From: Bacillota bacterium
GTDB taxonomy: Bacteria; Bacillota; UBA4882; UBA10575
Direction of reading: 5' to 3'
Length of the DNA stretch: 64,000 nucleotides
NCBI GenBank assembly: GCA_012837715.1
Contig: DUQR01000031.1
Location: 27,148 to 91,147, forward strand
Positions 44,606-54,093 of the stretch are shown in pieces. The notes beneath the pieces were generated by a model. It was not told where the DNA came from, did not search any database, and saw only the letters and a program-made list of their open reading frames with translations. The number at the start of each line of letters is the position of its first letter. Positions within the stretch are counted from its first letter, which is position 1. Position numbers and translations under genes: made by a program.

Positions 44606-46261
44606 TTACGAGGTTCCCAACCGGCCTCTCAGTCTTTTCAATTCTCCCAAGACCGCATGGTATTCTTCGTCCAAAGCTTCGGGGTCATCTTTCTTCGAAG
44701 GCATGGATATGCGCCCAATAAGCTCGGATAAACGATTTTCCAAGACAAAAATCTGTTTTTTAACTTCTTCTCGTTCATCATTCGGCGCTTGGTCTTTTTT
44801 GTTTAGGTATTCCCGATAATTACCGTTGAAGATTTTGATTTTATGCTTTTCAATCGTCATAATCTGGGTGGCGACAGCGCTGATCAACCGGCGGTCATGG
44901 GAGACAAATAATAAGGCGCCGTCATAATTCCCCAGTTCTTCCTCGATAACATCCAGTGCGTTGAGGTCCAAATAGTTCGTGGGTTCATCCAAGATTAGCA
45001 GGTTAATCTCTTTAAGCAGGATTTTGGCAAAAGAAACCTTGACCCGTTCGCCCCCACTGAGAAGCCTTACCTTCTTATAAACATCTTCTCCTTTGAACAA
45101 CAACCGGGCAAGCAAGTTCCGGGCGTAAGTTTCTTGGTAAATACTTTCGGCCATCACATTCTCAAGGATGGTTAAGTTTTCGTCCAAAATACTCAAGTCC
45201 TGGCTGAAGTAGCCAATTTTCGCCCCGGGCGCAACTCTGATCCCGGCCTCTTGATTCATGATCATCTTTAGTAGAGTGCTTTTCCCGCAACCGTTCGGTC
45301 CAATCAGGGCTACTTTTGCCCCATTGGTAATGATCAAGTCCGCTTCTTCCAGGATGACCTTTGGCCCAAAGCTTTTGTTTAAATGACGGCCTTCGAGAAT
45401 AACTTTACTATGCAGTTCCCTGGTGACGCCCAGATCCAGTTTAATCGCCGCTTGTTTCTTCGGTTTTTCTTTAACTTCAAGATGCCGGATCCGGGCTTCC
45501 ACATTCTTTACCGCCCGCTCCAGCGTAGTTTTGGCCTTTTGTCCTCCCATCTTGTGGAGGCGGGCTTCCGAATTGCCCATTCTTTTCGGCGGGCGCTTAA
45601 TCGATTTTACCTTTTGCTTTAGATCGATGGCAACCCGTTCCAGCCGTTTCTTCTCGTTGATATACTGTTCATATTCAAATTGGGCTCTTGCTCTTGCTTT
45701 GGCCTTTGCGGCGCTATACGCACTATAGTTACCCATATAGAGCTTGATTTTCCCGTGCTCGATCTCTAGGATCTTATTGCACAGTTTATCGAGCAAGTCG
45801 CGGTCATGGGCGATCAGGACCAATGCCCCCTGGTATTCCGCCAACCGTCTTTCAATAAGTTCGATGCCTTCAAGATCAATGTTGCTGGTAGGCTCATCGG
45901 CAAAGATCATTACGCTGTCACTTTCAAAGCTTTGGGCCAGTTTAAACCGGGTTTTCTCCCCGCCGCTCATCTTTTCGTCCCAGATTGTGGGCACCCCAAA
46001 TTTGGAGGCCATTTCCGGGCTGATCCTTTTTTGCTCCGCCGGTTCCAACTGGGAAATGTAAGCGTGTTTACCATAGAGTTTGACCCATCCTTCATCCGGC
46101 TCCAACCGGTGGCTTAAAATATTAACCAGGGTGGTTTTCCCGGCTCCATTCGCCCCCACAATGCCAATCCGGTCTTCGGAATAAACCGTTAAATGCTCCA
46201 GATCGATAATCAACCGTTCGCCAAAATACTTTTTCAGCTTGTGACCTTCCAGTAGTAAAAT
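44606..46261 (-). CDS. ABC-F protein, ribosomal-protection (antibiotic resistance) type
   Basis: Soluble tandem ATPase of about 551 residues with no membrane domain. Domain 1: GANGAGKTT, MSGGEKTR, FADEPTSNID. Domain 2: GPNGCGKST, LSGGERVK, ILDEPTNYLD. The long interdomain linker with KRPPKRMGNSEARLHKMGG is typical of Lsa/Vga/VmlR-like proteins that dislodge lincosamides, pleuromutilins and streptogramin A from the ribosome. Homology starts at LLLEGHKLKKYFGERL, whose only upstream codon at the right distance from AGGAGGGG is ATT (46261), a very rare start; TTG at 46213 would cut the first beta strand. The gene is preceded by a terminator that overlaps its ribosome binding site. Confidence 0.85.
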   Translation of the reverse strand: MLLLEGHKLKKYFGERLIIDLEHLTVYSEDRIGIVGANGAGKTTLVNILSHRLEPDEGWVKLYGKHAYISQLEPAEQKRISPEMASKFGVPTIWDEKMSGGEKTRFKLAQSFESDSVMIFADEPTSNIDLEGIELIERRLAEYQGALVLIAHDRDLLDKLCNKILEIEHGKIKLYMGNYSAYSAAKAKARARAQFEYEQYINEKKRLERVAIDLKQKVKSIKRPPKRMGNSEARLHKMGGQKAKTTLERAVKNVEARIRHLEVKEKPKKQAAIKLDLGVTRELHSKVILEGRHLNKSFGPKVILEEADLIITNGAKVALIGPNGCGKSTLLKMIMNQEAGIRVAPGAKIGYFSQDLSILDENLTILENVMAESIYQETYARNLLARLLFKGEDVYKKVRLLSGGERVKVSFAKILLKEINLLILDEPTNYLDLNALDVIEEELGNYDGALLFVSHDRRLISAVATQIMTIEKHKIKIFNGNYREYLNKKDQAPNDEREEVKKQIFVLENRLSELIGRISMPSKKDDPEALDEEYHAVLGELKRLRGRLGTS

Positions 46262-46290
46262 AAAAAACCCCTCCTAGTTATCTGGAGAGG
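46257..46290 (-). terminator. attenuator terminator overlapping the ABC-F ribosome binding site
   Basis: On the minus strand CCTCTCC (46284-46290) pairs with GGAGGGG (46268-46274), loop 9 bases, followed by TTTTTTATTTT. The 3' arm is the Shine-Dalgarno sequence itself, so the hairpin both ends transcription and hides the ribosome binding site. This fits the attenuators known ahead of ABC-F resistance genes. Confidence 0.75.
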
Positions 46291-46936
46291 ATAGTGTTAA
46301 CCAAATAAACTGCGCTAGATTAAATCGAAAAATCTAAAAATCCCATTTCCAAACCAGTAGGAAACATGGTTTGTTTCTACTGTTCCAGGGCTACCGGCAG
46401 CAATAAGTCACTATCCACTCGCAGTTGATCAAAGACACAAGGAACTAAGTCATACCGAGATGACTTTTGCCCAAGTCGGCTCTTTGCGTTACCCCGCCAC
46501 AAGAGATGGATCGCCGCTTGAAAAGAAAAACCCGGTCTATTGTGGCGTCCTCAAGTAAGTTATCAACGCAAAATGCTGACGTCCAATTTAAGATACGGAG
46601 TGAATTAGCGAATGAACATTAGCTGCTGATACCTTGCCCTTTCCAAAGTATTTGGCTTTGCCAACCCTATTATAAACGCCGCGGCGCCGGTTGTCAATTA
46701 TCGACAACCCCGAAAGCAAGAAGCCCATGCCAAGGGGGGGTGGCAAACAAGCTTGGTTACGAAAGACCAAGGAAGCGGCAGAGTATCCTTGGCGAAGGGG
46801 AAATTTGAAAACGGGTCGCGCGACAGGGAGGTTATGAGCCGCAAATTGAGAAATAAAAAGTGAGCGGCGAACGGTGAGAAGGCGGTAGCCACCGTCAGCG
46901 CCTACGTTGGAAAGAACAAGTAAGGAGGTTGGTTCA
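46262..46936. other. 675-bp divergent intergenic region between ABC-F and VbhA-like genes
   Basis: Left part: leader of the ABC-F gene with a small reading frame and a CAGTAG hairpin (46355-46382). Right part (about 46680-46900): G/A-rich sequence with several self-complementary stretches, for example GGTTGTC-AATTATC-GACAACC near 46688 and CCAAGGA...TCCTTGG near 46772-46797. A 126-codon minus-strand frame across it looks like chance. Confidence 0.5.
46320..46367 (-). CDS. possible leader peptide of the ABC-F attenuator
   Basis: A 15-residue frame (MFPTGLEMGFLDFSI) ends 30 bp before the attenuator hairpin; an internal ATG at residue 8 has a better ribosome binding site (TTTGGAA), giving MGFLDFSI. 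Position suits a ribosome-stalling leader peptide, but the frame is short enough to be chance. Confidence 0.3.
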   Translation of the reverse strand: MFPTGLEMGFLDFSI

Positions 46937-47146
46937 ATGGGGACTGAGCCCAACTTTCTTTCAACCATGCGTCAACAGTACGAATCAGCGATTAATAGCG
47001 CCCAACTTGAAGGATTTGTCTTTACCCAGGAGGATCTTGCTGTTTTTGAAAAGATAATCCGGGGCGAGATAACCGAAGCTGATTACATTGATCAGTTCAA
47101 GGAAGAGATTGAACATTGGAAAAAAGCCAAGCCGCTAATTTGCTAG
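46937..47146 (+). CDS. VbhA-like antitoxin
   Basis: A 69-residue helical protein. SAINSAQLEGFVFTQEDLAVFEKIIRGEITEADYI matches the VbhA antitoxin fold, and S-A-Q-L-E-G is the inhibitory [S/T]xxxE[G/N] motif that blocks ATP in the Fic active site. AAGGAGG precedes the ATG. Its cognate Fic toxin gene follows but is truncated. The last residues (KAKPLIC) may have been created by the deletion. Confidence 0.75.
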   Translation: MGTEPNFLSTMRQQYESAINSAQLEGFVFTQEDLAVFEKIIRGEITEADYIDQFKEEIEHWKKAKPLIC

Positions 47147-47343
47147 CAGACATCAATGAATTACATCCTTTCCGCGAAGGAAACGGAAGAACGCAAAGGG
47201 AATTCCTGCGTGAACTAGCCCTTAATGCCGGGTATACGTTAGACTTATCAATGGTCTCAAGGAAAGAGATGCTGGATGCTTCGATCCAGGGTCATTACGG
47301 CTTGAATAGTGGCTTTGCCTACATGATCAAATGCGCGTCTTAA
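47140..47343 (+). pseudogene. truncated Fic-family toxin (AMPylase)
   Basis: The surviving reading frame has the complete Fic motif HPFREGNGRTQREF, with catalytic His and the phosphate-binding loop, followed by LRELALNAGYTLDL and about 25 more residues to a stop. The helices that precede the motif in Fic proteins (roughly 100 residues) are missing, and the fragment overlaps the end of the antitoxin gene. An active enzyme is not expected. Confidence 0.75.
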
Positions 47344-47741
47344 ATTACTTGACTAAAACAGGCCTGATCCGCCAGGGGATATAAAGTGATGATTATCGTT
47401 CGCCACCCCGAAATAATGGCCGAAAGCGCCATACACCCCTCAATTCCCCAGGTCACCCTTTATTGTAAAGCCCGTCGTCCGTTGCCGGGGTGAGAGTAGT
47501 CTCCCGAGGGCACAACAGGAAGAGCCAAAACCAAACCAAGATCGGTGTAAACTTTATGAATGTGAATCCACTTTCATATGAATGTACATTCATATTGTAA
47601 ATTATGCCACCCCGCCTGTCAAGAGAGAGGTGGTGTTTTTACCGAACGTTGCTTCTTTTGGACCGGGCATGTTAGAATAGACTAAACAGATGAGTTTCCT
47701 TTGATCAAAAGCCACCGCTGAACTGAAAAAGGAGTTAAAAA
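47344..47741. other. intergenic region before the AEC permease gene
   Basis: Contains a GC-rich stretch near 47465-47515 of unknown nature and the 20-bp palindrome at 47576-47595. No gene is supported. Confidence 0.4.
47556..47595. promoter_or_regulatory. 20-bp palindrome with an extra half-site, probable TetR-type operator
   Basis: ATATGAATGTACATTCATAT (47576-47595) is a perfect dyad; the half-site ATGAATGT also occurs 23 bp upstream (47556-47563). The layout resembles TetR-family operators. No regulator gene is adjacent; the AEC permease gene starts 146 bp downstream. Confidence 0.5.
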
Positions 47742-48656
47742 ATGAATAATAGTATCGTCACCACTCAAGTCTTTGTTCTCTTTGTTGTAATGATCATCGG
47801 TTTCGCCGTCCGGAAAATCGGGTTTTTATCTTCATCCTCAACGCCAATTTTATCCGGGTTCTTACTAAACGTGACTTGTCCGTTAACCATCCTGACCTCC
47901 TTTCAAATGGATTACTCCCGTCCGATGCTGGCTGCCGCCGGGCAAGTATTTGCCTTCAGCCTTTTTCTTCACCTTTTTGCCTTCCTGATCGGTTTCGTGC
48001 TTTATCGACCTTATCCGGAACCTACCAGAAAAGTGCTTCGTTTTGTTACGATCTTTTCTAACTGTGGTTTTATGGGTTTTCCTCTCCTGGAGAGCCTGTA
48101 CGGGAAGACCGGTGTTTTTTACGGTTCTTTTTATGTCTTTGCTTTTCATCTCTTCATCTGGACCATTGGGGTGCGTATCTTCACCGGCCAGCAAGACCGA
48201 TCTTCCCTAAAGAAAGTGGTGACCAATCCCAATATTATCGCGGTCGGACTGGGGATGGTCTTTTTTCTCCTTTCCATAAAGCTCCCTGCGCCCGTCCACT
48301 CCGCTTTGGCGATGGTTGGCGCGATGAATACTCCCCTTTCCATGCTGGTGGTTGGTTCAATATTGTCGGAAATCCGGTTCAAAGAGCTGTTTTCCGGTTT
48401 TTCCCTCTATTATGGGACCTTTGCCCGACTGGTGATGATTCCCCTTTGTTCGCTCTTCATCACTAACTTATTGGGTTTTCCTCCTCTGCTCCAAGGGGTC
48501 TGTGTCTTGAGCACCGCAACCCCGGCGGCGGCGTTAACCACGGCTTTTGCGGAGGAACACAATGGCGATTCCCATTTAGCTTCCCGGCTGATCTTCCTGT
48601 CCACCGTTTTATCCATGGGTACCCTCCCTTTCTTTGCTTTCCTGGTCAACGGATAA
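47742..48656 (+). CDS. AEC-family (auxin efflux carrier type) permease
   Basis: A 304-residue membrane protein with about ten helices, of the AEC/bile-acid-arsenite superfamily. The two inverted halves each carry a conserved Asn/Gly-rich break (SGFLLNVTCPLTIL near 45; LSTATPAAALTTAFAEEHNGD near 262). Bacterial relatives export or import organic acids such as malate or malonate. AAAGGAG precedes the ATG. No metabolic gene is linked, so substrate stays open. Confidence 0.88.
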   Translation: MNNSIVTTQVFVLFVVMIIGFAVRKIGFLSSSSTPILSGFLLNVTCPLTILTSFQMDYSRPMLAAAGQVFAFSLFLHLFAFLIGFVLYRPYPEPTRKVLRFVTIFSNCGFMGFPLLESLYGKTGVFYGSFYVFAFHLFIWTIGVRIFTGQQDRSSLKKVVTNPNIIAVGLGMVFFLLSIKLPAPVHSALAMVGAMNTPLSMLVVGSILSEIRFKELFSGFSLYYGTFARLVMIPLCSLFITNLLGFPPLLQGVCVLSTATPAAALTTAFAEEHNGDSHLASRLIFLSTVLSMGTLPFFAFLVNG

Positions 48657-48830
48657 AACTTTTTGTGTTATCACGATTAAAAATATTTCAAGACAATATT
48701 TAGTGTTTAACTTCTCAAATCAAAGGACCCGGCGGAGAGAGCCAAATCGTAGGAGGCAAAGTGGTTTTGGTATTAGAAAAGTTGTCTTGGCATGTGATCC
48801 GCAAGAAAAAGACCGCAAGCTCATAACAGA

Positions 48831-48862
48831 AGAAGCAGGAGAACCAACGCTCTCCTGCTTCT
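48831..48862. terminator. terminator between AEC and araD genes
   Basis: Perfect 12-bp stem AGAAGCAGGAGA / TCTCCTGCTTCT with an 8-base loop, between convergent genes. T-runs are short on both sides. Confidence 0.6.
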
Positions 48863-48892
48863 TTCAACATGAATCAGACCTTCCTTAAGCGT

Positions 48893-49579
48893 CTATTGCC
48901 CGTAATAGGCTCCGGCGCCATGCTTGCGCAGAAAATGTTTGTCTAAAAGCTCTTGACTGATTGCCGGGGCTGCCCCATCCAGTGCCTTAGTATGGAAAGC
49001 AATCTTCGCGATCTCTTCCAAGACCACACTATTGTGGACCGCAGTAGCCGGATCCGCCCCCCAGGTAAAGGGACCATGGTTGGCCACCAGAACTCCGGGA
49101 AAATCCCGGTAGTTGAGATCGGTGAACCGCTCGACAATCACTTGGCCCGTGTTTAACTCATAGTCACCCTTAATTTCCACCGCCGTTAACCGCCGGGTGC
49201 AGGGGACTTCTCCGTAAAAATAATCGGCATGGGTTGTGCCCAAGCATGGAATCCCCTTTTGGGCTTGGGCCCACGCGGTGGCCCAGGGCGAATGGGTGTG
49301 GACCACGCCGCCGATTTTCGGGAAATGCTGATAAAGGCACAAGTGGGTCGGGGTATCGGAAGACGGTTTAAGGTTCCCCTCCACCACCTTCCCGCTCAGA
49401 TCCACCACTACCATCTGTTCGGCCCTTAACTCTTCATAGGGCACGCCACTGGGTTTGATTACTACTAATCCACGGTCCCGGTCGATCCCGCTGACATTGC
49501 CCCAAGTATAGATGATCAGATTCTCTTTTTTTAGCTCAAGGTTAGCCGCCAGTACTTCCTCTTTTAACTCGGTGAGCAT
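48893..49579 (-). CDS. araD: L-ribulose-5-phosphate 4-epimerase
   Basis: Zinc-dependent class II aldolase-fold enzyme of 228 residues, converting L-ribulose 5-phosphate to D-xylulose 5-phosphate. Zinc ligands are in VVHTHSPWA (two His, about 94-96) and [10 protein letters not shown] (His about 170). Substrate-phosphate residues fit GNVSGIDRD and KPSGVPY. It is the last gene of the araA-like/araB/araD operon, 23 bp after araB. Confidence 0.94.
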   Translation of the reverse strand: MLTELKEEVLAANLELKKENLIIYTWGNVSGIDRDRGLVVIKPSGVPYEELRAEQMVVVDLSGKVVEGNLKPSSDTPTHLCLYQHFPKIGGVVHTHSPWATAWAQAQKGIPCLGTTHADYFYGEVPCTRRLTAVEIKGDYELNTGQVIVERFTDLNYRDFPGVLVANHGPFTWGADPATAVHNSVVLEEIAKIAFHTKALDGAAPAISQELLDKHFLRKHGAGAYYGQ

Positions 49580-49602
49580 AAGATCTTCCTCCTTGACTTG
49601 AC

Positions 49603-51285
49603 CTAAAGCGCCCGCAGATTATCTTCGACAAACTTACCCAGCTTAAGATAGTTTTGGTAAAGCTCCTCGTAAACCTTAGCCTGTTCGGGGTTGGGCTGGA
49701 AGGTTGCACTAAACCCACTCCCCATTTTCCCCTGGGCTTCATGGACGGAGGCGTAAACTCCGGCCGCCACCGCGCCAAACATTGCTGCTCCCAAAGCACA
49801 GGCCTGTTCGGAGTGGACAACTTTAATCGGCATATTCAAAACATCGGCCGTCACTTGCATGACAAAGGGATTCTTCTTGGCAATCCCACCCATGGCAATA
49901 ATCTGCTCGATGTGGACGCCTTCCGCGATAAAACGATCAACAATCGCCTTTGCCCCAAAAGCGGTGGCTTCAACCAAAGCCCGGAATATCCGGCCCGGTG
50001 TCGTCCCTAAGGTTAAACCGGCAATGGCCCCGCGTAAATTTTGATCCGCATCGGGGGTCCGCCGCCCGTTCAACCAGTCTAAGGCGAGCACACCATTGGG
50101 TTCTACCGGCAATTGCTGAGCTTCTTCGGTTAAAGCCGGGAATATTTTACTTCTTAGCTCGGTGAAAAGTTGTTCTTTAAGCTCCTCCGTCAAAAGCGCG
50201 CTTTCTTGCAGGAGCTTTTTCAGGGGCCAAGCGAGGATCTCCCGGAACCAGGCATAAACATCTCCATAAGCCGATTGGCCAGCCTCTAAGCCGATCATGC
50301 CGGGAATTACGGAACCATCAACCTGACCGCAGATGCCTTTGATCAGTTTACTCCCAATCTCTTCATATGAAGCAACCATGATGTCACAGGTTGAAGTCCC
50401 CATAATCTTGACCAAAGTGGCTTCGGTGACGCCACCGCCCACGGCGCCCATATGCGCATCAAACCCACCGACCGCAACGGCAATCCCCGGTTTCAGTCCC
50501 AAACGCTCTGCCCACTCTTGACTAAGCTCTCCCGCTTTTTGGTCAAGAGTATAGGTTTCTGTGTAGAGCCGTTCCCGTAAGCCCTTTAATGAGGGATCAA
50601 GACGGAGCAAAAACTCCTCGTCCGGTAACCCGCCCCACTCTTGATGCCACATCGCTTTATGACCGGCCGCACATCTGCTCCGTTTTATATCCGACGCCGC
50701 TTTCACCCCGCAGAGCAAAGCCGGAAGCCAGTCGCATAATTCGACCCAAGAATAGGCCGCCGCTTTAACCTCCGGGTCTTGCCGGTAAACATGGGTGATT
50801 TTCGCCCAGAACCATTCGGACGAATAAATGCCCCCTTCGTACTTGGTATAATCCGGACCACCCCAAGTGCGGGCCAGATGGTTAATCTCTTCCGTCTCTT
50901 GGACGGCGGTATGATCCTTCCAGAGAATAAACATGGCATTGGGATTATCTTTGAACTCATCCCGCAGCGCCAAAGGTTGCCCTTCCTGGTCCACCGCACA
51001 CGGAGTGGAACCAGTGGTATCAATGCCAATACCCACCACCCGTTCCCCAGCTCCGGACGGAAGCTTACCTAAAGCGCCTTTCACCGCCGACTCCAGTCCT
51101 TCGATATAGTCCAACGGGTGTTGGCGAAACTGATTGGCCGTCGGCTCGCAATATAAACCTTGGGCCCAGCGTGGGTAATAACTAACAGCGCTAGCTTCTT
51201 CTTTTCCGTTCTCGGTATTTACCACCACCGCCCGGACCGAATCGGTTCCGTAGTCAATACCGATCACCAATTTTTCTGTTCCCAT
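49603..51285 (-). CDS. araB: L-ribulokinase
   Basis: FGGY-family kinase, 560 residues, phosphorylating L-ribulose. The N-terminal ATPase motif [15 protein letters not shown], the catalytic [12 protein letters not shown] segment and GTSTCDIMV are characteristic of AraB rather than xylulokinase. It follows the isomerase gene by 18 bp and precedes araD by 23 bp. Confidence 0.95.
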   Translation of the reverse strand: MGTEKLVIGIDYGTDSVRAVVVNTENGKEEASAVSYYPRWAQGLYCEPTANQFRQHPLDYIEGLESAVKGALGKLPSGAGERVVGIGIDTTGSTPCAVDQEGQPLALRDEFKDNPNAMFILWKDHTAVQETEEINHLARTWGGPDYTKYEGGIYSSEWFWAKITHVYRQDPEVKAAAYSWVELCDWLPALLCGVKAASDIKRSRCAAGHKAMWHQEWGGLPDEEFLLRLDPSLKGLRERLYTETYTLDQKAGELSQEWAERLGLKPGIAVAVGGFDAHMGAVGGGVTEATLVKIMGTSTCDIMVASYEEIGSKLIKGICGQVDGSVIPGMIGLEAGQSAYGDVYAWFREILAWPLKKLLQESALLTEELKEQLFTELRSKIFPALTEEAQQLPVEPNGVLALDWLNGRRTPDADQNLRGAIAGLTLGTTPGRIFRALVEATAFGAKAIVDRFIAEGVHIEQIIAMGGIAKKNPFVMQVTADVLNMPIKVVHSEQACALGAAMFGAVAAGVYASVHEAQGKMGSGFSATFQPNPEQAKVYEELYQNYLKLGKFVEDNLRAL

Positions 51286-51303
51286 TGATATCCCCCCTTA
51301 AAT

Positions 51304-52707
51304 TTAACGGTGATAATAGATCTGCCAGTTAAGATACTTGGTGAAGGCTTCGTTGATAATCTCGCCGACGGCGCCGGGGCAAATCGCCACATGGTGCTCA
51401 AAGCCCTGCTCACAGATGTAATGCAAAAGGTCTTGCATGTGGGGAACTTTCATTACACCATAGCCACCAAAGGTATCCAGTACTTCATCGGTGATTTCGC
51501 CTTCACCGGCGTAGGCCCGGATCCGTCCGTTCAGATCATCCGTCGATACCCGGCAGTAAGTAGCCTTGGTCGGCTTCATCCGCCCAGTAATCGTCCCATA
51601 GGTGTTCTCTTTACCGACGGTTCCCGCAATAATGGCTTGGTAATCCATTTTCCCCTCATTGCCGAAGATATCCTGGGGTAGATTACTACAATGGAAAAGC
51701 ACACATTTGTTGGGATCCCCGCCGAAATTGTTATTCCAATCCAATAAAGCGCTGGGGCGTTCTGAAGCAAGCGTTAGGGCATACATCCCAATCAGCCCGG
51801 TAATATCCGCTTCACAAGCACTGGGGTTCTTACGGTTGGAGAGCATGCTCATAACCGCACAAGGCACAACCCCGAAATATTCTTCCAAAGCCGTCCAACA
51901 TTGAATGGCCGTCCCGTCCCATTCGTGTTCTTCAATTAAGCGATTAAGAACAACGGCGAATTTGCCCATCTTGATTAGGGCTTCCGCACTAATCCCGTTG
52001 GTGGAAGCATAACCTTTAATCGCCTCAATTTGCTCTTTAACCGCTGGTTCATCGTCCTTCAGGCGGCCAATTTGGCCAAGAATCTCGGAGAGATCAAAAG
52101 GCTCAACCGCAATTCCGTTGTGTTCCAAAATTTTCTCGCTATAACGTACCGTGGTAAAGTTCACCGGACGAATCCCAATCTGTCCGAAACGGGCCTTGCG
52201 TAGACCATTGACGACACGGCAAACGCCGACAAATTTTTGGATATCTTCTTTGAAGCTTTCCTCCTCAGGAGCAACGGTATGTAACTGAGTCAGGCTGTAA
52301 GGGATGTTATACTGCCTTAAGTTATTACAAGCCGACATCTTCCCGCAAAAACTGTCCCGTCTTTTTTCGATCGACATTTCGGTGGTCTGATCGGGGAAGG
52401 CATGCACCAGAACCGGAACCTTTAGTCCGGAGAGGCGAATCGAATCCGCTACCCCCCGCTCATCACCGAAATTCGGTAAAGTGACCAGAATACCGTCGAT
52501 CTTCTCCGCATTGGCTTTAAACAAGGCCGCGCATTTCTTTGCTTCTTCATAGGTTTCAACGGTCCCGTACGGAGTATCATCCGGGGTAAGACATACCACT
52601 TCAATTCCTAACTCAGCTAAGACCTTAAGGACTCTGCTCCGACCTTCCTCCGCAAGCTCCGATGGGAAAAAATTACGATTGCCAACAATCATTCCTAAAG
52701 TTGTCAT
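51304..52707 (-). CDS. L-fucose/L-arabinose isomerase-family protein, likely the arabinose isomerase
   Basis: A 467-residue ketol-isomerase of the COG2407 (L-fucose isomerase-related) family, distinct from classical AraA by sequence. Conserved segments include QCWTALEEYFGVVPCAVMSML, SNRKNPSACEADITGLIGMYAL and HCSNLP, with Glu/Asp/His available for the metal site. Its place as first gene of an operon with araB and araD, under an AraR box, makes arabinose to ribulose isomerisation the likely activity: a non-orthologous stand-in for AraA. ATG at 52707 follows GGGAGGTAATAA. Confidence 0.85.
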   Translation of the reverse strand: MTTLGMIVGNRNFFPSELAEEGRSRVLKVLAELGIEVVCLTPDDTPYGTVETYEEAKKCAALFKANAEKIDGILVTLPNFGDERGVADSIRLSGLKVPVLVHAFPDQTTEMSIEKRRDSFCGKMSACNNLRQYNIPYSLTQLHTVAPEEESFKEDIQKFVGVCRVVNGLRKARFGQIGIRPVNFTTVRYSEKILEHNGIAVEPFDLSEILGQIGRLKDDEPAVKEQIEAIKGYASTNGISAEALIKMGKFAVVLNRLIEEHEWDGTAIQCWTALEEYFGVVPCAVMSMLSNRKNPSACEADITGLIGMYALTLASERPSALLDWNNNFGGDPNKCVLFHCSNLPQDIFGNEGKMDYQAIIAGTVGKENTYGTITGRMKPTKATYCRVSTDDLNGRIRAYAGEGEITDEVLDTFGGYGVMKVPHMQDLLHYICEQGFEHHVAICPGAVGEIINEAFTKYLNWQIYYHR

Positions 52708-52804
52708 CCTTTATTACCTCCCGTCCTAATAATTTTGATGCTAGTAATCCGCTTTTTACAGTCACACCCTTACCCCAGATCCCTCCTCCCGCGAAAAAGT
52801 GTAA

Positions 52805-52820
52805 ACTTGTCCGTACAAGT
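52805..52820. promoter_or_regulatory. AraR operator
   Basis: ACTTGTCCGTACAAGT closely matches AraR boxes of Bacillus (ATTTGTACGTACAAAT type). It lies 98 bp upstream of the isomerase gene, next to the araR gene. Confidence 0.75.
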
Positions 52821-52977
52821 AGTGATAAATAAAGATTACATCGAACACAACGCACAATTTTCCTTGATCGAAGTGTATGTGTAATCAGCAAAACCTTGTT
52901 GCCAATTTTTACAAAGTTGTGCAGACAGCTTACTATATTAATACCGTTTTTTCTACCTAATTCCTTCTTTTCAAATG

Positions 52978-54069
52978 TTATTTTTCCTGCTTTTTCTCTG
53001 CTACGCAGGAAGCCCGGAGGATCAACTCGGGTTGGTAAACGAGGCGTGGCTTATGCGCTTTATTTTCTAACATATCCAGAATGAGACGGGCCGCTTGTCG
53101 GCCCATGGTTACTTTCGGATGCATAATCCCGCTCAATTTTACCTCCGAAGCCACTGCCAAACTAGAATCATCGAAACTGATGAGTGAAAATTCTTCCGGA
53201 ACTTTAACCCCTTCCTCCCTCAATGCTTCCAATACAAATAAAGCCACTTGGTCGTTGTAACAGACCATCCCGGTCGGCGCCGGGGTCTGTTTCAGTAGAT
53301 GGCGGGTAAATTGGTAGGGATAGGAATAAAGATCGATCGTTTCATAGGCGCCAATTAACTCCGGAATTGGTTCGATCCCATATTCTTCCAGCGCTTTTAT
53401 ATACCCGGCCCGACGTTTTAGTCCTTGTCGATCATCAGCTTTAAATAGTCCGGCGATCCGCCTGTGCCCCAGCTGAAGTAGGTGTTGGGTCGCGAGATAG
53501 CCGCCCTTTTCGTCGTCCATGATAATATAAGCCGGGTCCAATTCGGGATAATAGGCGTGGAGCATCAGATAGGGTATGCCCCGGGTTTCCAATTCCCGAT
53601 AATACTTAAGATTGCCGTTCTCCCGGGCGCTTTGTGTCGGTTCAATAATGAGACCGGCAATCTTTTGTTGTAATAGATTCTCTAAACAGGTGGCTTCTTT
53701 GCTTTTTGCATTCCCGGTTGACGCCAACAGAAGCAAACAACCGGCGGCGCTCAACACCTCTTCGATCCCTCTAATTACGGCCGGAAAAATGTATTCAGAG
53801 ATATAAGTAGTGACGACCGCCACCGTTTGGCCTTTGGCCGTCGCCGGATAGGCGCAAAAAGTCCCCCTCCCCTGCTCCCGATAGATTAAACCTTCAATCT
53901 CCAGATCACTCAAAGCTTTCCGTACCGTATGCCGGCTGATTTTAAACTGATCCGCCAGCATATTCTCGGAAGGGAGTTGATTTCCAGGGGTAATTGCGCC
54001 CCGTTTCATCTGCTCCTTTAAATACTCCTTCAATCGAAAATACTTCGGAGCTGAACTGTTTTGATCCAA
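52978..54069 (-). CDS. araR: arabinose operon repressor, GntR-LacI chimera
   Basis: A 363-residue repressor with an N-terminal GntR winged helix (LKEYLKEQMKRGAITPGNQLPSEN...SRHTVRKALSDLEIEGLIYREQGRGTF) fused to a LacI-type periplasmic-binding-protein domain that binds L-arabinose. This domain pairing is diagnostic of AraR. Start is TTG at 54069 with GGTGAAGGAA upstream. It is just upstream of the ara operon in the same direction, 270 bp away, with its likely operator between. Confidence 0.9.
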   Translation of the reverse strand: MDQNSSAPKYFRLKEYLKEQMKRGAITPGNQLPSENMLADQFKISRHTVRKALSDLEIEGLIYREQGRGTFCAYPATAKGQTVAVVTTYISEYIFPAVIRGIEEVLSAAGCLLLLASTGNAKSKEATCLENLLQQKIAGLIIEPTQSARENGNLKYYRELETRGIPYLMLHAYYPELDPAYIIMDDEKGGYLATQHLLQLGHRRIAGLFKADDRQGLKRRAGYIKALEEYGIEPIPELIGAYETIDLYSYPYQFTRHLLKQTPAPTGMVCYNDQVALFVLEALREEGVKVPEEFSLISFDDSSLAVASEVKLSGIMHPKVTMGRQAARLILDMLENKAHKPRLVYQPELILRASCVAEKKQEK

Positions 54070-54093
54070 ATTCCTTCACCACACAAAACGCCC

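Noticed and set aside
46588..46968. 126-codon minus-strand reading frame between ABC-F and VbhA genes
   Set aside because: No recognisable motif, no convincing ribosome binding site, and it overlaps the start of the VbhA-like gene on the other strand; a chance frame in low-complexity G/A-rich sequence.
47455..47545. Known riboswitch or intron fragment in the GC-rich stretch
   Set aside because: Checked by eye against group II intron ends, SAM-I, THF and cobalamin consensus; no convincing match.
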